This document shows, one piece after another, positions 1-8,279 of a stretch of DNA of 30,399 nucleotides. The stretch comes from JACCXJ01 sp052387115 (GTDB lineage Bacteria; Pseudomonadota; Gammaproteobacteria; JACCXJ01): contig JBQTJM010000285.1 in assembly GCA_052387115.1 (NCBI GenBank), forward strand, positions 1 through 30,399, in the 5' to 3' direction. The stretch's first letter is position 1, and each line of letters opens with the position of its first letter. The notes under the pieces are model-generated. The model was not told the origin of the DNA and ran no database searches. It saw only the letters and a program-made list of their open reading frames with translations. The translations under genes and the position numbers were made by a program.

Positions 1-67
1 CCTGCACCGCCTCGGCGATCCGAGTCAGGATCTCCTGCGAAAATGTCCGCCCGCCCATCGCGACCAT
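1..67 (-). CDS. Partial transposase-like protein, N-terminus only
   Basis: Reading leftwards from an ATG at 67 (second ATG at 58) gives MVAMGGRTFSQEILTRIAEA and then leaves the window. An in-frame TAG lies four codons upstream, so the ATG at 67 is the earliest ATG start. The GRxFSxEIxxRI pattern resembles the N-terminus of some IS4-type or related transposases, recalled from memory and not searched. Only about 22 residues are visible, so the family call is weak. If correct, the sterol locus is bordered on this side by a mobile element. Confidence 0.4.
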   Translation of the reverse strand, partial: MVAMGGRTFSQEILTRIAEAVQ

Positions 68-268
68 GCCACCAGTCTACGACACGGCGGGGGCGGTGTC
101 CAGTACTTGTTATGGGTAAGCCACAGCCCGATGGGCGGGGGAGACTTAGCATCCTGTTTCACAAATACGAGCACGAGAAGGTATAACGAGCTTGTAGATC
201 TGCGCCCTTGGCCCTTGCTCGTGTTGGATACGTGACTGTACTCATGAAAAGGCGTACTCTTACAACCA

Positions 269-1534
269 TCAGTCGATGAGCCGCCCCTCCTGGCGGTCCT
301 GGATCTTCCATCCGTGCTGTTCAAGCGCCGCTCTCGCCAGGGGACTGACCGTACCCGCGACCTGGAGCTGTTTCGCCTTGATGCCGGGTGCGGCCGTCAC
401 GTTCTGGTTGGCCGCGAGGACGTAGTTCGCCATCGTCTGGGTCCAGGCCAGGTGATCGAGCGGCGCGCAGAAGACCAGGGTTCCATCGGCAAGACGCGCC
501 GCGGCCAGCTCCCCGAGCGGCACGAATTGCTTGACCTTGGAGACGCGCTTGTGAAAGCGGGCGTACATCTCGGCCTGACGCGCCCGGAAAAAGGCCACCT
601 CCGGGTCGCGCGTGAGCACGGCGAACTTCACGAACCGGCCACGGTCGCCCACGCCCTGCATCTCGGCCAGCGCGTTCACGAGCTTGGTCTGCTGAACCGG
701 CGTATACACCGTGTTGGCAAGGAAGAGATCGACCACCTCCGGGGAAACACCCATGGTGGTGAGGTTCTTGTGGTTTCTGGCGCGCAGATCCGCGGGGGCC
801 GCCTTGAGGGGGACCCCCGCGAGCCAGTTGCTGGTCTTGGAGGTCGATATCGCGATGCCGGCCCCGCCCGATACCAGCGAGAGCGCGGCGCTCGCCGTGA
901 TCTTGCCTGCATAACCCGCCCAGGCGATCTCGTCGAGCCTTTTCTGCAGCACCGGGTCTGACGAATAGGGATCGACACCAAGCTCCGCGGCATAGTCGCG
1001 CTTGGTGGACGAGAAGCCGATCAGGTTCTGGAGCCGGCTGTCCTCCGCATCGCTCGGCGGGTTCCCTAACAGGGACGTGCCGGCGCGCTCGAAAAGTTTG
1101 CCTACGCCGGAGACGGCGCCGCTGACGGTTTCGACCGGCCTCGTGATGAGGGCCTTGGCCCCGGCCAAGGTATCCTTCCCACCTTGCACGAGAAAACGGC
1201 TGAACTGCTGCGTGCCCTTCACCTTCTCCATGGCCGCCAGCGCGTTGGCCTCGTCGATTCGGATCTTAAGCTCGGCCGTGGATGCCGCATCCAGGTCTCC
1301 GAAGCGCGTATGGATCTTATAGTGGTTCATGTAGCCGTCATTCAGCACCCGCTCATCGACCTCGTGATTGGGTCCCTTGATCATCCGGGATGGAAATAGC
1401 TGCGAGGCCTTGAAAATCGGGGGGGCCTCGTAGGGCTCCGCCGCGAACAGCACCGCACTGCTTGCATACCAGCCGGCGAGGAGCGCAGCGCACAGGATCG
1501 ATAGCGTCACCGTTCTGAGCGGCCGTCCTTGCAC
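269..1534 (-). CDS. Exported protein of unknown function downstream of bstC
   Basis: I do not recognise a named family. The start is uncertain. GTG 1534 places a normal signal peptide at the N-terminus (RPLRT, then a hydrophobic stretch VTLSILCAALLAGW, then a likely cleavage site near LFA-AEP). The frame stays open upstream to an ATG at 1654, which has GAGG 11 nt before it, and a TTG at 1696, but those would put 40-54 odd residues before the signal. The mature protein (about 390 residues) is soluble-looking and has alternating charged helices. A Gly/Ala-rich segment lies mid-protein (SAALSLVSGGAGIAI) and could touch or cross a membrane. It is the last gene of the minus-strand bst cluster, 188-231 bp after bstC depending on the start. 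That position makes a role in sterol handling in the envelope plausible, but this is context only. Confidence 0.65.
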   Translation of the reverse strand: MQGRPLRTVTLSILCAALLAGWYASSAVLFAAEPYEAPPIFKASQLFPSRMIKGPNHEVDERVLNDGYMNHYKIHTRFGDLDAASTAELKIRIDEANALAAMEKVKGTQQFSRFLVQGGKDTLAGAKALITRPVETVSGAVSGVGKLFERAGTSLLGNPPSDAEDSRLQNLIGFSSTKRDYAAELGVDPYSSDPVLQKRLDEIAWAGYAGKITASAALSLVSGGAGIAISTSKTSNWLAGVPLKAAPADLRARNHKNLTTMGVSPEVVDLFLANTVYTPVQQTKLVNALAEMQGVGDRGRFVKFAVLTRDPEVAFFRARQAEMYARFHKRVSKVKQFVPLGELAAARLADGTLVFCAPLDHLAWTQTMANYVLAANQNVTAAPGIKAKQLQVAGTVSPLARAALEQHGWKIQDRQEGRLID

Positions 1535-1765
1535 CGCCCCCGTGGGGAGACGGTTGGCGTGCAGGAGTAACGGCGGTCTCTCGGCGTGCGAGTGAGCTCT
1601 CTCGGACGATCCGAGCGCGCCGTCGTAATGGCATTTAGGTGTCGTATTTGGCATGGATGTCGGCGCCTCTATTTGTGGGAAAAGAATGCGTTCCAAGAGC
1701 CTATCCCATGGAGGTTACGCGCGCGAGCGCTGCGAAGGCCACTCCGACAACCCCGGGGATAGGAT

Positions 1766-2578
1766 CTATCGGGTCGCTGCCCCGATATCGTCGAGAAACC
1801 GGTCGAACTCTTTTTTCCAGGGCGCTCGGTTGTAGCCCCAGTTTCCCTCCGAAAGGCACCTCAGCCCGGTGGCCAGCTCGGTCTCGATGCGCTCGACGGG
1901 GCTCGATTCATCCGCCTCCCAGAGGACCTCTGCGTAGAACAGGTGGTTGAGCGGGTGACGGGGGTGTTTCTCGACGACCGCTTGGAGTAACTCGAGCGCT
2001 TTTTCGCTATCGCCGAACCCCGTCGGCCAGGGCGGGGCCTTGAGGTAGAGGATCCCGAGCACTCGCTGCGGCCCACCGTCGTCGATCTCCGGGGAAAGCT
2101 CCACCGCCCGCTGCATCTCGCCTTGGAGCCGCGGGAGATTTTCCATCGCCAAGATCACGTGGTCGCGGATCACGAGCCCGAGGTTCGCGGCCAGGTAGTA
2201 GTGCACCGCGCCGTCTCCATCGGCACCGAGCAAGAGGGCCGCTTCGGCGAAACGGACGCCCTCCGCGGCCAGTTTCTCGCGTTGGTCGGCCTCCGGGGTA
2301 CGCTCGGCCAGGTGTAGGGACAGACGGCTGCCCAGCGAGCTACGGCGCAAGGTCAGGTCGTCGGTGTCCTGCAGCCGGGACAGCGCGCACTCCAGGGTGT
2401 CGGTCTCACTCCATGGGCCGAGCGCGCTCGGGCGGACGGTCAGGATCTCGACGATCTGCTCGGGACAGCTCGAGGGCCGCCCGAACCGGACCCCGTCCAA
2501 GGTCGTACAACCGGCCAGGAGCCCGAGCGCGGCCGCGAACAGGGATGCGCCGCCACGCAAGGCATTACTTCCCGCCAT
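1766..2578 (-). CDS. bstC: BstC-like TPR outer-membrane lipoprotein, sterol transport
   Basis: This is a 270-residue lipoprotein. The ATG at 2578 gives MAGSNALRGG, a hydrophobic stretch and the lipobox LLAGC, so the mature protein should be lipid-anchored. The body is alpha-helical with paired helices of TPR or TRAP-T-component type (for example the EKALELLQAVVEKHP segment followed by NHLFYAEVLWEAD). The gene overlaps the end of bstB by 14 nt, so the two are probably translationally coupled. In Methylococcus capsulatus, BstC is the outer-membrane-associated helical-repeat partner that receives 4-methylsterols from BstB. The assignment rests on lipobox, repeat type, size and the BstA-BstB-BstC order next to sdmA/sdmB, not on an alignment. 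Confidence 0.8.
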   Translation of the reverse strand: MAGSNALRGGASLFAAALGLLAGCTTLDGVRFGRPSSCPEQIVEILTVRPSALGPWSETDTLECALSRLQDTDDLTLRRSSLGSRLSLHLAERTPEADQREKLAAEGVRFAEAALLLGADGDGAVHYYLAANLGLVIRDHVILAMENLPRLQGEMQRAVELSPEIDDGGPQRVLGILYLKAPPWPTGFGDSEKALELLQAVVEKHPRHPLNHLFYAEVLWEADESSPVERIETELATGLRCLSEGNWGYNRAPWKKEFDRFLDDIGAATR

Positions 2579-3434
2579 CCCACAGCTCGACCATCGGCTC
2601 GAACACGACGGGATCGACGGTGGCGAATGATTCCACGCCGAACAACCGGCACAGCTTCTTCCCCTCACCGTCGGCGCACAGGCCCTCGAGGGCCCGCGCG
2701 AAGCGGGCACGGTCCGCGGCGCTGCCGATCCTGTCGTTGGCCACCACGCCCATGAGCGGGATCTCTTCCGAGGTGAATATGGCCTCGATCGGGTTGCTTA
2801 GATGGAGCGAGCCCAATCCGGCGAACTGCTGCCCGTTCAGGATCACCGCGTCCAGCTCCCCTTTGCCCAGGGCGCGCAGCGCCCGGATGGCGTGTTTGGA
2901 TGGCTTGAGGACGAAGAAGCTCGCCGGATCGTATTTCCCGGCGAAGACGATCCTGCCGACGAGCTCCGGCTCCGCCAAGACGGTGCCGCCCAGGGACTTA
3001 CCCTGGAGATCCGCCAAGCCCTGGTACTTGCCCTCCTGGACCACCACTCGAATGCGCTCCGTATTACGCCCGTTGATCCGGGGTTGGGCCAGCGGGATCA
3101 AATGGTGCTCCGCGCGTAATTCCAGATAAAGCCCCAGCGATGTGATCGCGAAACCCGGTTGCTTCTCGCCCATGAGCCTCTTGCACTCGTCCACCTCGGC
3201 GGAAAAAAAACTGGTGAAGCTCTTTTCCGGCCATCCGCCCAGCCGTTCCAGCACCCGAAGCATGGCATCCATGGCCCCGCGGGCGTCCTTTTCGTCGACC
3301 GCTCCGCCCGGGTAGCACACCACGATCGGGGTGGGCTCGGCGGCCCCGACCGGCACGGCCGACAGTCGGGCCCCCAGGAAGATCCCCACCAGTGATAGGC
3401 CTACCCGTGATAAAAAGATCGCTCTGTCCCTCAT
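2565..3434 (-). CDS. bstB: BstB-like periplasmic sterol-binding protein (PhnD/type 2 PBP fold)
   Basis: This is a 289-residue exported protein. The ATG at 3434 overlaps the bstA stop (ATGA), and the N-terminus has a basic start (MRDRAIFLSR), a hydrophobic core and a likely cleavage site after VGAAE. The mature part begins with TPIVVCYPGG and contains the features of phosphate/phosphonate-type ABC binding proteins: DECKRLMGEKQPGFAI in lobe 1, LADLQGKSLGGT at the hinge region, and GELDAVILNGQQF in lobe 2. There are no ABC permease genes nearby; the partners are an RND pump and a lipoprotein. That is the BstABC arrangement, in which BstB carries sterols through the periplasm rather than feeding an importer. 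Sterol binding is inferred from context. Confidence 0.83.
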   Translation of the reverse strand: MRDRAIFLSRVGLSLVGIFLGARLSAVPVGAAEPTPIVVCYPGGAVDEKDARGAMDAMLRVLERLGGWPEKSFTSFFSAEVDECKRLMGEKQPGFAITSLGLYLELRAEHHLIPLAQPRINGRNTERIRVVVQEGKYQGLADLQGKSLGGTVLAEPELVGRIVFAGKYDPASFFVLKPSKHAIRALRALGKGELDAVILNGQQFAGLGSLHLSNPIEAIFTSEEIPLMGVVANDRIGSAADRARFARALEGLCADGEGKKLCRLFGVESFATVDPVVFEPMVELWDGGK

Positions 3435-6199
3435 GCCTGCCTCCTCGGATCCAGCAACTGGGCGATGGCCGGGGCCACGAACAGGGTCGCCATCAGACAG
3501 CACACGAGCCCGATGGTGATGTCGATACCCATGGTGGACACGCCGCGGTAGTCGGCCACGCTGATGGCGCCGAGCCCGGCCAGCTCGGTTCCGGCCGCGA
3601 GCGCGATCACCTTGCCGGCGATCCGGGTGATCTCGATCGGCGTGCGGTCCGTGAGCTCGCGCCAGCGGTGGCTGAACCACACGCCATAGTCCACGGCCAG
3701 CGCGATCACCAGCGGCAGGGCGATGATGTTCGCGTAGTTGTAGTCGAGGCCGAAGAGGGACATCGCGCCCAGCATCCAGCCCCCGCCGATCAAGAGCGGC
3801 AGCGACGCCAGCACGAACCCCGTGAGGGTTCGCAGCATCAGGATCAGCCAGATGAAACACACTACCACCGCGAGCACCGTCCCATGGATGAAGCCCTCCA
3901 CGACGGCCTTCGAAAACACGTGATGCGTGGTCGGAAAACCCGTCGCCCGTTTTGAGACGCCGTACACCTCTTTCATCAGGCGATCGAGGTGGGCGGGATC
4001 GTACACGCTCTGTGCCGGAAAGGCGTACACGGCAATGGTGCCGTCGGCGGCGAAGAAGCGCTCGCTAAGTGCGGGCGGGAGCCGATCGGGGGTGAGCGCT
4101 TCGGCGCTGCGCCAGGAGTCGATCACCTGCAACCCGGTGTAGGCCGCCTCCGCCAGGGCCCGCAGGAACCTCTCGCTGCGCTCCCGGCCGCCACCGGCGT
4201 TCCGGTCGATGGCATCGCGGATCGCCTCGATGCGTCCGCGCAACTGCTCCAGGCGCTCGACCAAGGTGGCGTGCCCGGCCGAGAACGCCTGCTCCTGCGA
4301 AGAGTCGATGGTATCGAGCCCCTGCTCCAAGAGCTTGCGCACGCGCTGGAAGGTGGGGTCGGGCAGCCCCGCGTGCTCGATCGCGTCGATGCGCGCGGCA
4401 TAGTCCGCGCGCGCCGCCGCGGCGCCGATGTCGCGGGCCTCTTGGAGCCGGGCCTCGGCGTCCGGCGGGAACAGGTTGGTGAGCGACTGCACGCGGGCGA
4501 TGCTGCCGAGACGGCCGGCCTCCTCGGTGATGCGTCGGGCCTCGGCGATATCCGCGGCCGTGAAGATCACGACCTCGGCCTGGTAGTCGCTCTCGGCCAC
4601 CATGCGCCGCTGGTAATGGGCCGCCGGTGAGTCCTCGGGCAAGAGGGCGAGCACGTCGTAGTCGAACGGGATGGTGAACCCCCGCACCGCTCCGACGGCG
4701 GCGCCAACGACCGCGACGACTACCACGGTCACGGCCGCCGCTCGCGACCAGGCCCCGTGACCCCCATCATGAGAGATACGAGGGGCGTGGCTCGAAACCC
4801 GTGCCGGACTCATGTCCTTCGGCACCGCTGTCAGCTTGGGCGGCAGGAGGGCGTAGAGTGCCGGCTGGACCATCCAGGTGCTGATCAGGATCATCAAGAC
4901 ACCCCCGGCCGCCACCACGCCGAGCTCGGCGAAGCCTGGGAAATCGACCGTCCCCAGGGCGCCGAAGATCATGAGCGAGGCGCCGCCCGCGGTGAGCACC
5001 GCCCGGAAGGACGAGCCGATGCCGATCGCAATCGCCTCCACGAGCGGCTTCCCGGTGCGGCGCTCCTCGCCGATCCGCGACGAGGTGAAGATCCCATAAT
5101 CCGCTCCCAGGCCGAACAGGATGGCGAGGAAGCTGGCGGTCATGAGGGTCAGGTGACCGACCGTGAGCGACGCCAAGGCCAGGCCCCACAGCGCCCCGAA
5201 ACCCATCGGGACGAAGATGCAGAGCGACCAGCGGACACTGCGCACCACCATCAGGATCAGGAGCCCGATGAGCGCGGCGGCGGTCCCGATCACCAGGGTG
5301 ATGTCTTTCTGGACGGCGGTGTGCTCCTCGTATTCGATGGCCGGCAGCCCGGTCAGCCCCACCTGGGGCGGCGTGCGAGCGGTGGTCCTGGCCTTCGCGG
5401 CCGTGGCCGCCGCGACCGCCTTTACCCGGTCGATGAAAGGCCCGAGGACCGCGAAGTCCTGCGACGCATTCCGGGCACGGACGAACAGGAACAGCATGCG
5501 TCCGTCGCGTGCGGCGAAATAGCCGTCGGCCATGCCCTCGGCCCCATGGCGAGCCAGCATGCGGTTCCAGTCGAGGCCGGTGGGGACCTCGTCCGCGGAC
5601 AGCCAGCGTTGCCACTCCTCGAGGAGGACGGATAGGGTCTCCGCGATGTCCCCGGCGGTGTCGAGATCGATGTGGTGGGGATCGTCTTTGAGCCAGGCCA
5701 TGGCCTTTTGCAGCCACTCGTCCAACCCGAGTGGCCGGCCGGGCGCGGCCATCATCGAGCCGAGCCGATCCAGGTGCTCGGCCGGCATCAGCAGGTAGGC
5801 GTGCTCCAGGAAGAAGCGCGGGTCGAGACGCTCGGTGACCTGGCCGATGGCCGGCTCGGCGCGCAACTCGGCCGCGAGCTCGGTGGCGAAGGAGGTAAGC
5901 TCCGCGCGCGGGGCGCCCTCCAAGACCACGATCAGATCCGAAGCGGCCCCGAACTTCGTCAAGAAGCTGTCCAGGCGCCTGGCCACCTCCGTGTCCTTTG
6001 GGAGCAGCGCCTGACGGGAGGTGTATACCGGCAGGCGCGCGCTGGCGAGGCCCGACAGGATCGACAGTACTAGCGCGACAGCCAGGACGCGCCAGGGGTG
6101 CCGGGCGCAGCATTCGGCCACCCTGGCCACTCTTTGGGCCACGCTAGAGGCGGCGGTGGGGGCTGTCGATGTGCGTTTCGGCGAGGAGACTGTCGTCAC
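3431..6199 (-). CDS. bstA: BstA-like RND/MMPL family sterol transporter, inner membrane
   Basis: The product has 922 residues from GTG 6199, chosen because AAAGG sits 7 nt upstream; the frame stays open to 6304 but without a good ribosome site. The layout is that of an RND pump of the MMPL/HpnN type. A first membrane segment (WRVLAVALVLSILSG) is followed by a large periplasmic loop and a five-helix bundle with the motif GLGADYGIF. A second helix (TVVVVAVVGAAVGAV), a second loop and a second bundle with ALAVDYGVWFSHRW follow. The two Asp-Tyr motifs are the expected proton-relay positions. It heads the bst operon and overlaps bstB by 4 nt. In M. capsulatus BstA moves 4-methylsterols out of the inner membrane. 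Hopanoid transport by an HpnN relative is the alternative, but the neighbours favour sterols. Confidence 0.87.
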   Translation of the reverse strand: MTTVSSPKRTSTAPTAASSVAQRVARVAECCARHPWRVLAVALVLSILSGLASARLPVYTSRQALLPKDTEVARRLDSFLTKFGAASDLIVVLEGAPRAELTSFATELAAELRAEPAIGQVTERLDPRFFLEHAYLLMPAEHLDRLGSMMAAPGRPLGLDEWLQKAMAWLKDDPHHIDLDTAGDIAETLSVLLEEWQRWLSADEVPTGLDWNRMLARHGAEGMADGYFAARDGRMLFLFVRARNASQDFAVLGPFIDRVKAVAAATAAKARTTARTPPQVGLTGLPAIEYEEHTAVQKDITLVIGTAAALIGLLILMVVRSVRWSLCIFVPMGFGALWGLALASLTVGHLTLMTASFLAILFGLGADYGIFTSSRIGEERRTGKPLVEAIAIGIGSSFRAVLTAGGASLMIFGALGTVDFPGFAELGVVAAGGVLMILISTWMVQPALYALLPPKLTAVPKDMSPARVSSHAPRISHDGGHGAWSRAAAVTVVVVAVVGAAVGAVRGFTIPFDYDVLALLPEDSPAAHYQRRMVAESDYQAEVVIFTAADIAEARRITEEAGRLGSIARVQSLTNLFPPDAEARLQEARDIGAAAARADYAARIDAIEHAGLPDPTFQRVRKLLEQGLDTIDSSQEQAFSAGHATLVERLEQLRGRIEAIRDAIDRNAGGGRERSERFLRALAEAAYTGLQVIDSWRSAEALTPDRLPPALSERFFAADGTIAVYAFPAQSVYDPAHLDRLMKEVYGVSKRATGFPTTHHVFSKAVVEGFIHGTVLAVVVCFIWLILMLRTLTGFVLASLPLLIGGGWMLGAMSLFGLDYNYANIIALPLVIALAVDYGVWFSHRWRELTDRTPIEITRIAGKVIALAAGTELAGLGAISVADYRGVSTMGIDITIGLVCCLMATLFVAPAIAQLLDPRRQA

Positions 6200-6256
6200 G
6201 AGATGCCTTTCGACAGTCGCGTTGTGTAATACCGGAAATGAGTGCCTTTTGCGACC

Positions 6257-6288
6257 ATAATGTCGCCTAATGGGCGTGTTTTTGTCAA
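6257..6288 (-). promoter_or_regulatory. Possible promoter of the bst operon
   Basis: On the minus strand a perfect TTGACA (6288-6283) is followed after 20 nt by CATTAT (6262-6257), about 60 nt before the bstA GTG. The -35 is perfect but the spacer is 3 nt longer than optimal, so the -10 assignment is uncertain. It lies in the only sizeable gap upstream of the operon. Confidence 0.3.
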
Positions 6289-6430
6289 CCAACCGTTGCA
6301 CCATCGACCTCCGAGAGGGCGACCAGCAGCACCCATCGGGTCATGGCGGCGATCTGGCCCGCCGCCCTCAGCTCGTCGAGCTACCGGCCATGGGACGTAT
6401 CACTCTACGAACTCTGCTAGGATCTTGTCC

Positions 6431-6661
6431 ATGACCATGGATAGCAAAGAGACTACTCAACAGCTCTACGCTGAGATCGAGCGCACGCCGGAACGTTACC
6501 GGCCGTTGTTATTACGGCTGGTCCATTCCTTCCGAGAGGGCATCGAAGAGGATGAACCCTGGCCCAATGCCGCCGAATGCTTTCGAGAAGGCTGGCGTGA
6601 TGTGAAGGCGGGCCACGTCCATCCGATCGAGACCCTCTGGGACGGGATCGACGCGGACTAG
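6431..6661 (+). CDS. Antitoxin-like small protein paired with RelE-type toxin
   Basis: This is a 76-residue acidic protein from ATG 6431 (alternative ATG 6437), MTMDSKETTQQLYAEIERTP. It ends 4 nt before the toxin start, the usual antitoxin-first arrangement. The sequence is rich in Glu and Asp with helical N-terminal and central parts (YRPLLLRLVHSFREGIEED). A C-terminal tail containing ECFREGWRDVKAGHVHPIET resembles the C-terminus of some RelB/DUF2281-like antitoxins. No ribbon-helix-helix motif is obvious. The antitoxin role is inferred from size, charge and pairing. It sits between the divergent bst and sdm operons. Confidence 0.68.
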   Translation: MTMDSKETTQQLYAEIERTPERYRPLLLRLVHSFREGIEEDEPWPNAAECFREGWRDVKAGHVHPIETLWDGIDAD

Positions 6662-6665
6662 CGGC

Positions 6666-6998
6666 GTGGCGGTCCGCTACTCGGACGCCTTCAAACGCCA
6701 GCTTAAGCGCCTGAGACGCCGATACCCGCATATCCGCCAGGATCTTCAACCGATCCTCGAGCATCTTGCCGCCGGTGAAACGCCAGGGAACCGGATCCCG
6801 GGGTTGGGCCATACGGTATACAAGCTACGATTGAGAAACACGGACGCGAAGCGAGGCAAGAGCGGCGGTTATCGGATTATCTACTACCTCAAATCGGACA
6901 CCGAAGTCTTGCTTGTGACGATCTACTCCAAAGCCGAGCAGTCAGACATCGCGGTCGAGGACGTGGTGCGGCTCATCCGGGAGGAAGGACACGGGTGA
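6666..6998 (+). CDS. RelE/ParE-superfamily toxin
   Basis: The product has 110 residues from GTG 6666. It shows the RelE fold pattern: an N-terminal helix pair (YSDAFKRQLKRLRRRYPHI), a basic central strand region (VYKLRLRNTDAKRGKSGGYR), and the final strands IIYYLKSDTEVLLVTIYSKAEQ. The Arg/Lys-rich face and the RIIYYL strand are typical of mRNA-cleaving RelE/HigB toxins. It lies 4 nt after its antitoxin. Toxins of this family cut mRNA on the ribosome, but the catalytic residues cannot be confirmed by eye. The module separates the sterol transport operon from the sterol demethylation operon. Confidence 0.85.
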   Translation: MAVRYSDAFKRQLKRLRRRYPHIRQDLQPILEHLAAGETPGNRIPGLGHTVYKLRLRNTDAKRGKSGGYRIIYYLKSDTEVLLVTIYSKAEQSDIAVEDVVRLIREEGHG

Positions 6999-7055
6999 AC
7001 CAACGTGCGCTGCACATGCGGTTCATCAGCGATTATCCCTGCTCCAGGGTGAGTG

Positions 7056-7071
7056 GGCCGTGCGTGGTATA
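7056..7071 (+). promoter_or_regulatory. 16-bp motif shared with the CYP51 gene start
   Basis: The 16-mer GGCCGTGCGTGGTATA occurs here, 130 bp before sdmB, and again exactly at 10750-10765 at the start of the CYP51 gene. Both copies precede or open a plus-strand sterol operon. A regulatory site is possible, though the second copy lies inside the predicted coding start. Confidence 0.25.
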
Positions 7072-7096
7072 TCATGTGCGGTGTTTGACGAAAAAT

Positions 7097-7139
7097 CGGA
7101 GACGCTAGCCCCCGGCAAGAGTCTGCCGGCAAGACTCCG
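7097..7139 (+). other. Competing hairpins in the sdmB leader
   Basis: Three overlapping inverted repeats lie about 60-100 nt before sdmB: CGGAG/CTCCG (7097-7101 with 7135-7139), CCGGCA/TGCCGG (7112-7117 with 7124-7129), and GAGTC/GACTC (7119-7123 with 7133-7137). The second and third cannot form together. Such mutually exclusive stems can act as an RNA switch, but no known riboswitch class is recognised. Confidence 0.22.
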
Positions 7140-7200
7140 ACAGGCAGCGGGACGAACGTGAGCGAGCTATTCTGAGAATGAGGGAAACCGGGGGGAAAGC

Positions 7201-8277
7201 GTGATCCTGATCACAGGCGCCACGGGCCACCTCGGCGCCAACCTGGTGCGTCGGCTGCTCGAAGAGGGGCACACGGTACGCGTCTTGGTGCGCGAGCGGC
7301 GCCGCCAGGCCGCGCTGGAGGGTCTCGAGGTCGAGCGTGCCTTCGGCGATCTGCGCGATCTCGCCGCTACCCGCAGGGCGGTGGCGGGATGCACGCATGT
7401 CTATCACTGCGCGGCCAAGGTCTCGACGATCGACGGCGACGCCGCGCACCGGCGCGACATCTACGAGTGCAACGTCCTCGGGACGCACCACCTGCTCTCT
7501 GCCGCCCGCGAGGCCGGCGTGGTGCGCGTGGTGGTCACCGGCTCTTTCAGCGCCGTGGGCCATAGGCTCGATGACCCTTCGGCGCCCAGCGACGAGACCC
7601 TCCAGGTGTATCCCTTCGAACGCCTCATGCCCTATGAGCGCTCCAAGGTCCTGGTCGAGCACGAATGCCTGAAAGCGGTCATCGAGGGGCTCGATGTGGT
7701 GATGGCGACCTGTTGCGCGATCATCGGCGGGAACGACTTCCTGCCCTCGCGTCTCGGCCGCACCCTGTGCGATTTCGTCAACGGCAGGCTCCGCGCCTAC
7801 ATCCGCGGCGGGTTCGAGTTCGTGGCGGCGCGGGACATCGTGGCCGGTCATCTGCTCTGTATGGACCGAGGCCGGACCGGGCATAAATACATCTTCAGCA
7901 CCGAGTTTCTGATGCTCGATGAGCTGCTCGAAATCTTCGCCCGGGTCTCCGGCGTGGCCAGCCCTTGCCGCCGCCTGCCGGCGCCCCTCATGCTCGCATG
8001 TTCGGAGATCACGAGCTTTTATCTCAGCCGTCTCCATCCCCAGCGCCCGCAACGCCTGACACCAGGTGCCATCCGTTTGTTACGCAAATGCCGGCATGCC
8101 GATCTCACCAAGTCGAGGACCGAGCTCGGATACCGCCCAACCGGCATCCGCGAGGCCGTAGCGGAGGCCTATGCCTTTCACCACGCGCGCGGCGCCATCA
8201 CCCATCGAGCGGCACGCGCGCCCGGCGCCCAGCCGCTGGCCGCCGAGGAAGGGCTGCCCGCAGAGGCGCGGAGTTGA
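7201..8277 (+). CDS. sdmB: SdmB-like NAD(P)-dependent C-4 sterol dehydrogenase/decarboxylase
   Basis: This is a 358-residue extended-SDR protein of the 3-beta-hydroxysteroid dehydrogenase type. The Rossmann motif TGATGHLG is at residues 5-12, a TGSFS motif at 113-117, and the catalytic YxxxK at Y145/K149. GTG 7201 is preceded by GGGGGG 6-8 nt upstream. In bacterial sterol synthesis SdmB acts with the Rieske oxygenase SdmA: SdmA oxidises a C-4 methyl group to a carboxylate, and SdmB oxidises the 3-hydroxyl and removes the carboxyl. The gene stops 2 nt before sdmA, as expected for the pair. Other 3-beta-HSD-like epimerases are possible, but the context is decisive. Confidence 0.87.
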   Translation: MILITGATGHLGANLVRRLLEEGHTVRVLVRERRRQAALEGLEVERAFGDLRDLAATRRAVAGCTHVYHCAAKVSTIDGDAAHRRDIYECNVLGTHHLLSAAREAGVVRVVVTGSFSAVGHRLDDPSAPSDETLQVYPFERLMPYERSKVLVEHECLKAVIEGLDVVMATCCAIIGGNDFLPSRLGRTLCDFVNGRLRAYIRGGFEFVAARDIVAGHLLCMDRGRTGHKYIFSTEFLMLDELLEIFARVSGVASPCRRLPAPLMLACSEITSFYLSRLHPQRPQRLTPGAIRLLRKCRHADLTKSRTELGYRPTGIREAVAEAYAFHHARGAITHRAARAPGAQPLAAEEGLPAEARS

Positions 8278-8279
8278 GC

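Noticed and set aside
25..324. Minus-strand frame of 99 codons near the left edge
   Set aside because: It overlaps the end of the exported-protein gene in another frame and has no ribosome site or recognisable content.
4757..5635. Plus-strand frame of 292 codons opposite bstA
   Set aside because: The translation is charged, His/Arg/Asp-rich and repetitive in the manner of an antisense shadow. The minus strand encodes a clear RND transporter.
269..6199. Reading the RND-binding protein-lipoprotein set as a hopanoid (HpnN) or phosphonate uptake system
   Set aside because: No hopanoid genes or ABC permease/ATPase are present. The set sits beside sdmA/sdmB and has the BstA-BstB-BstC order and type.
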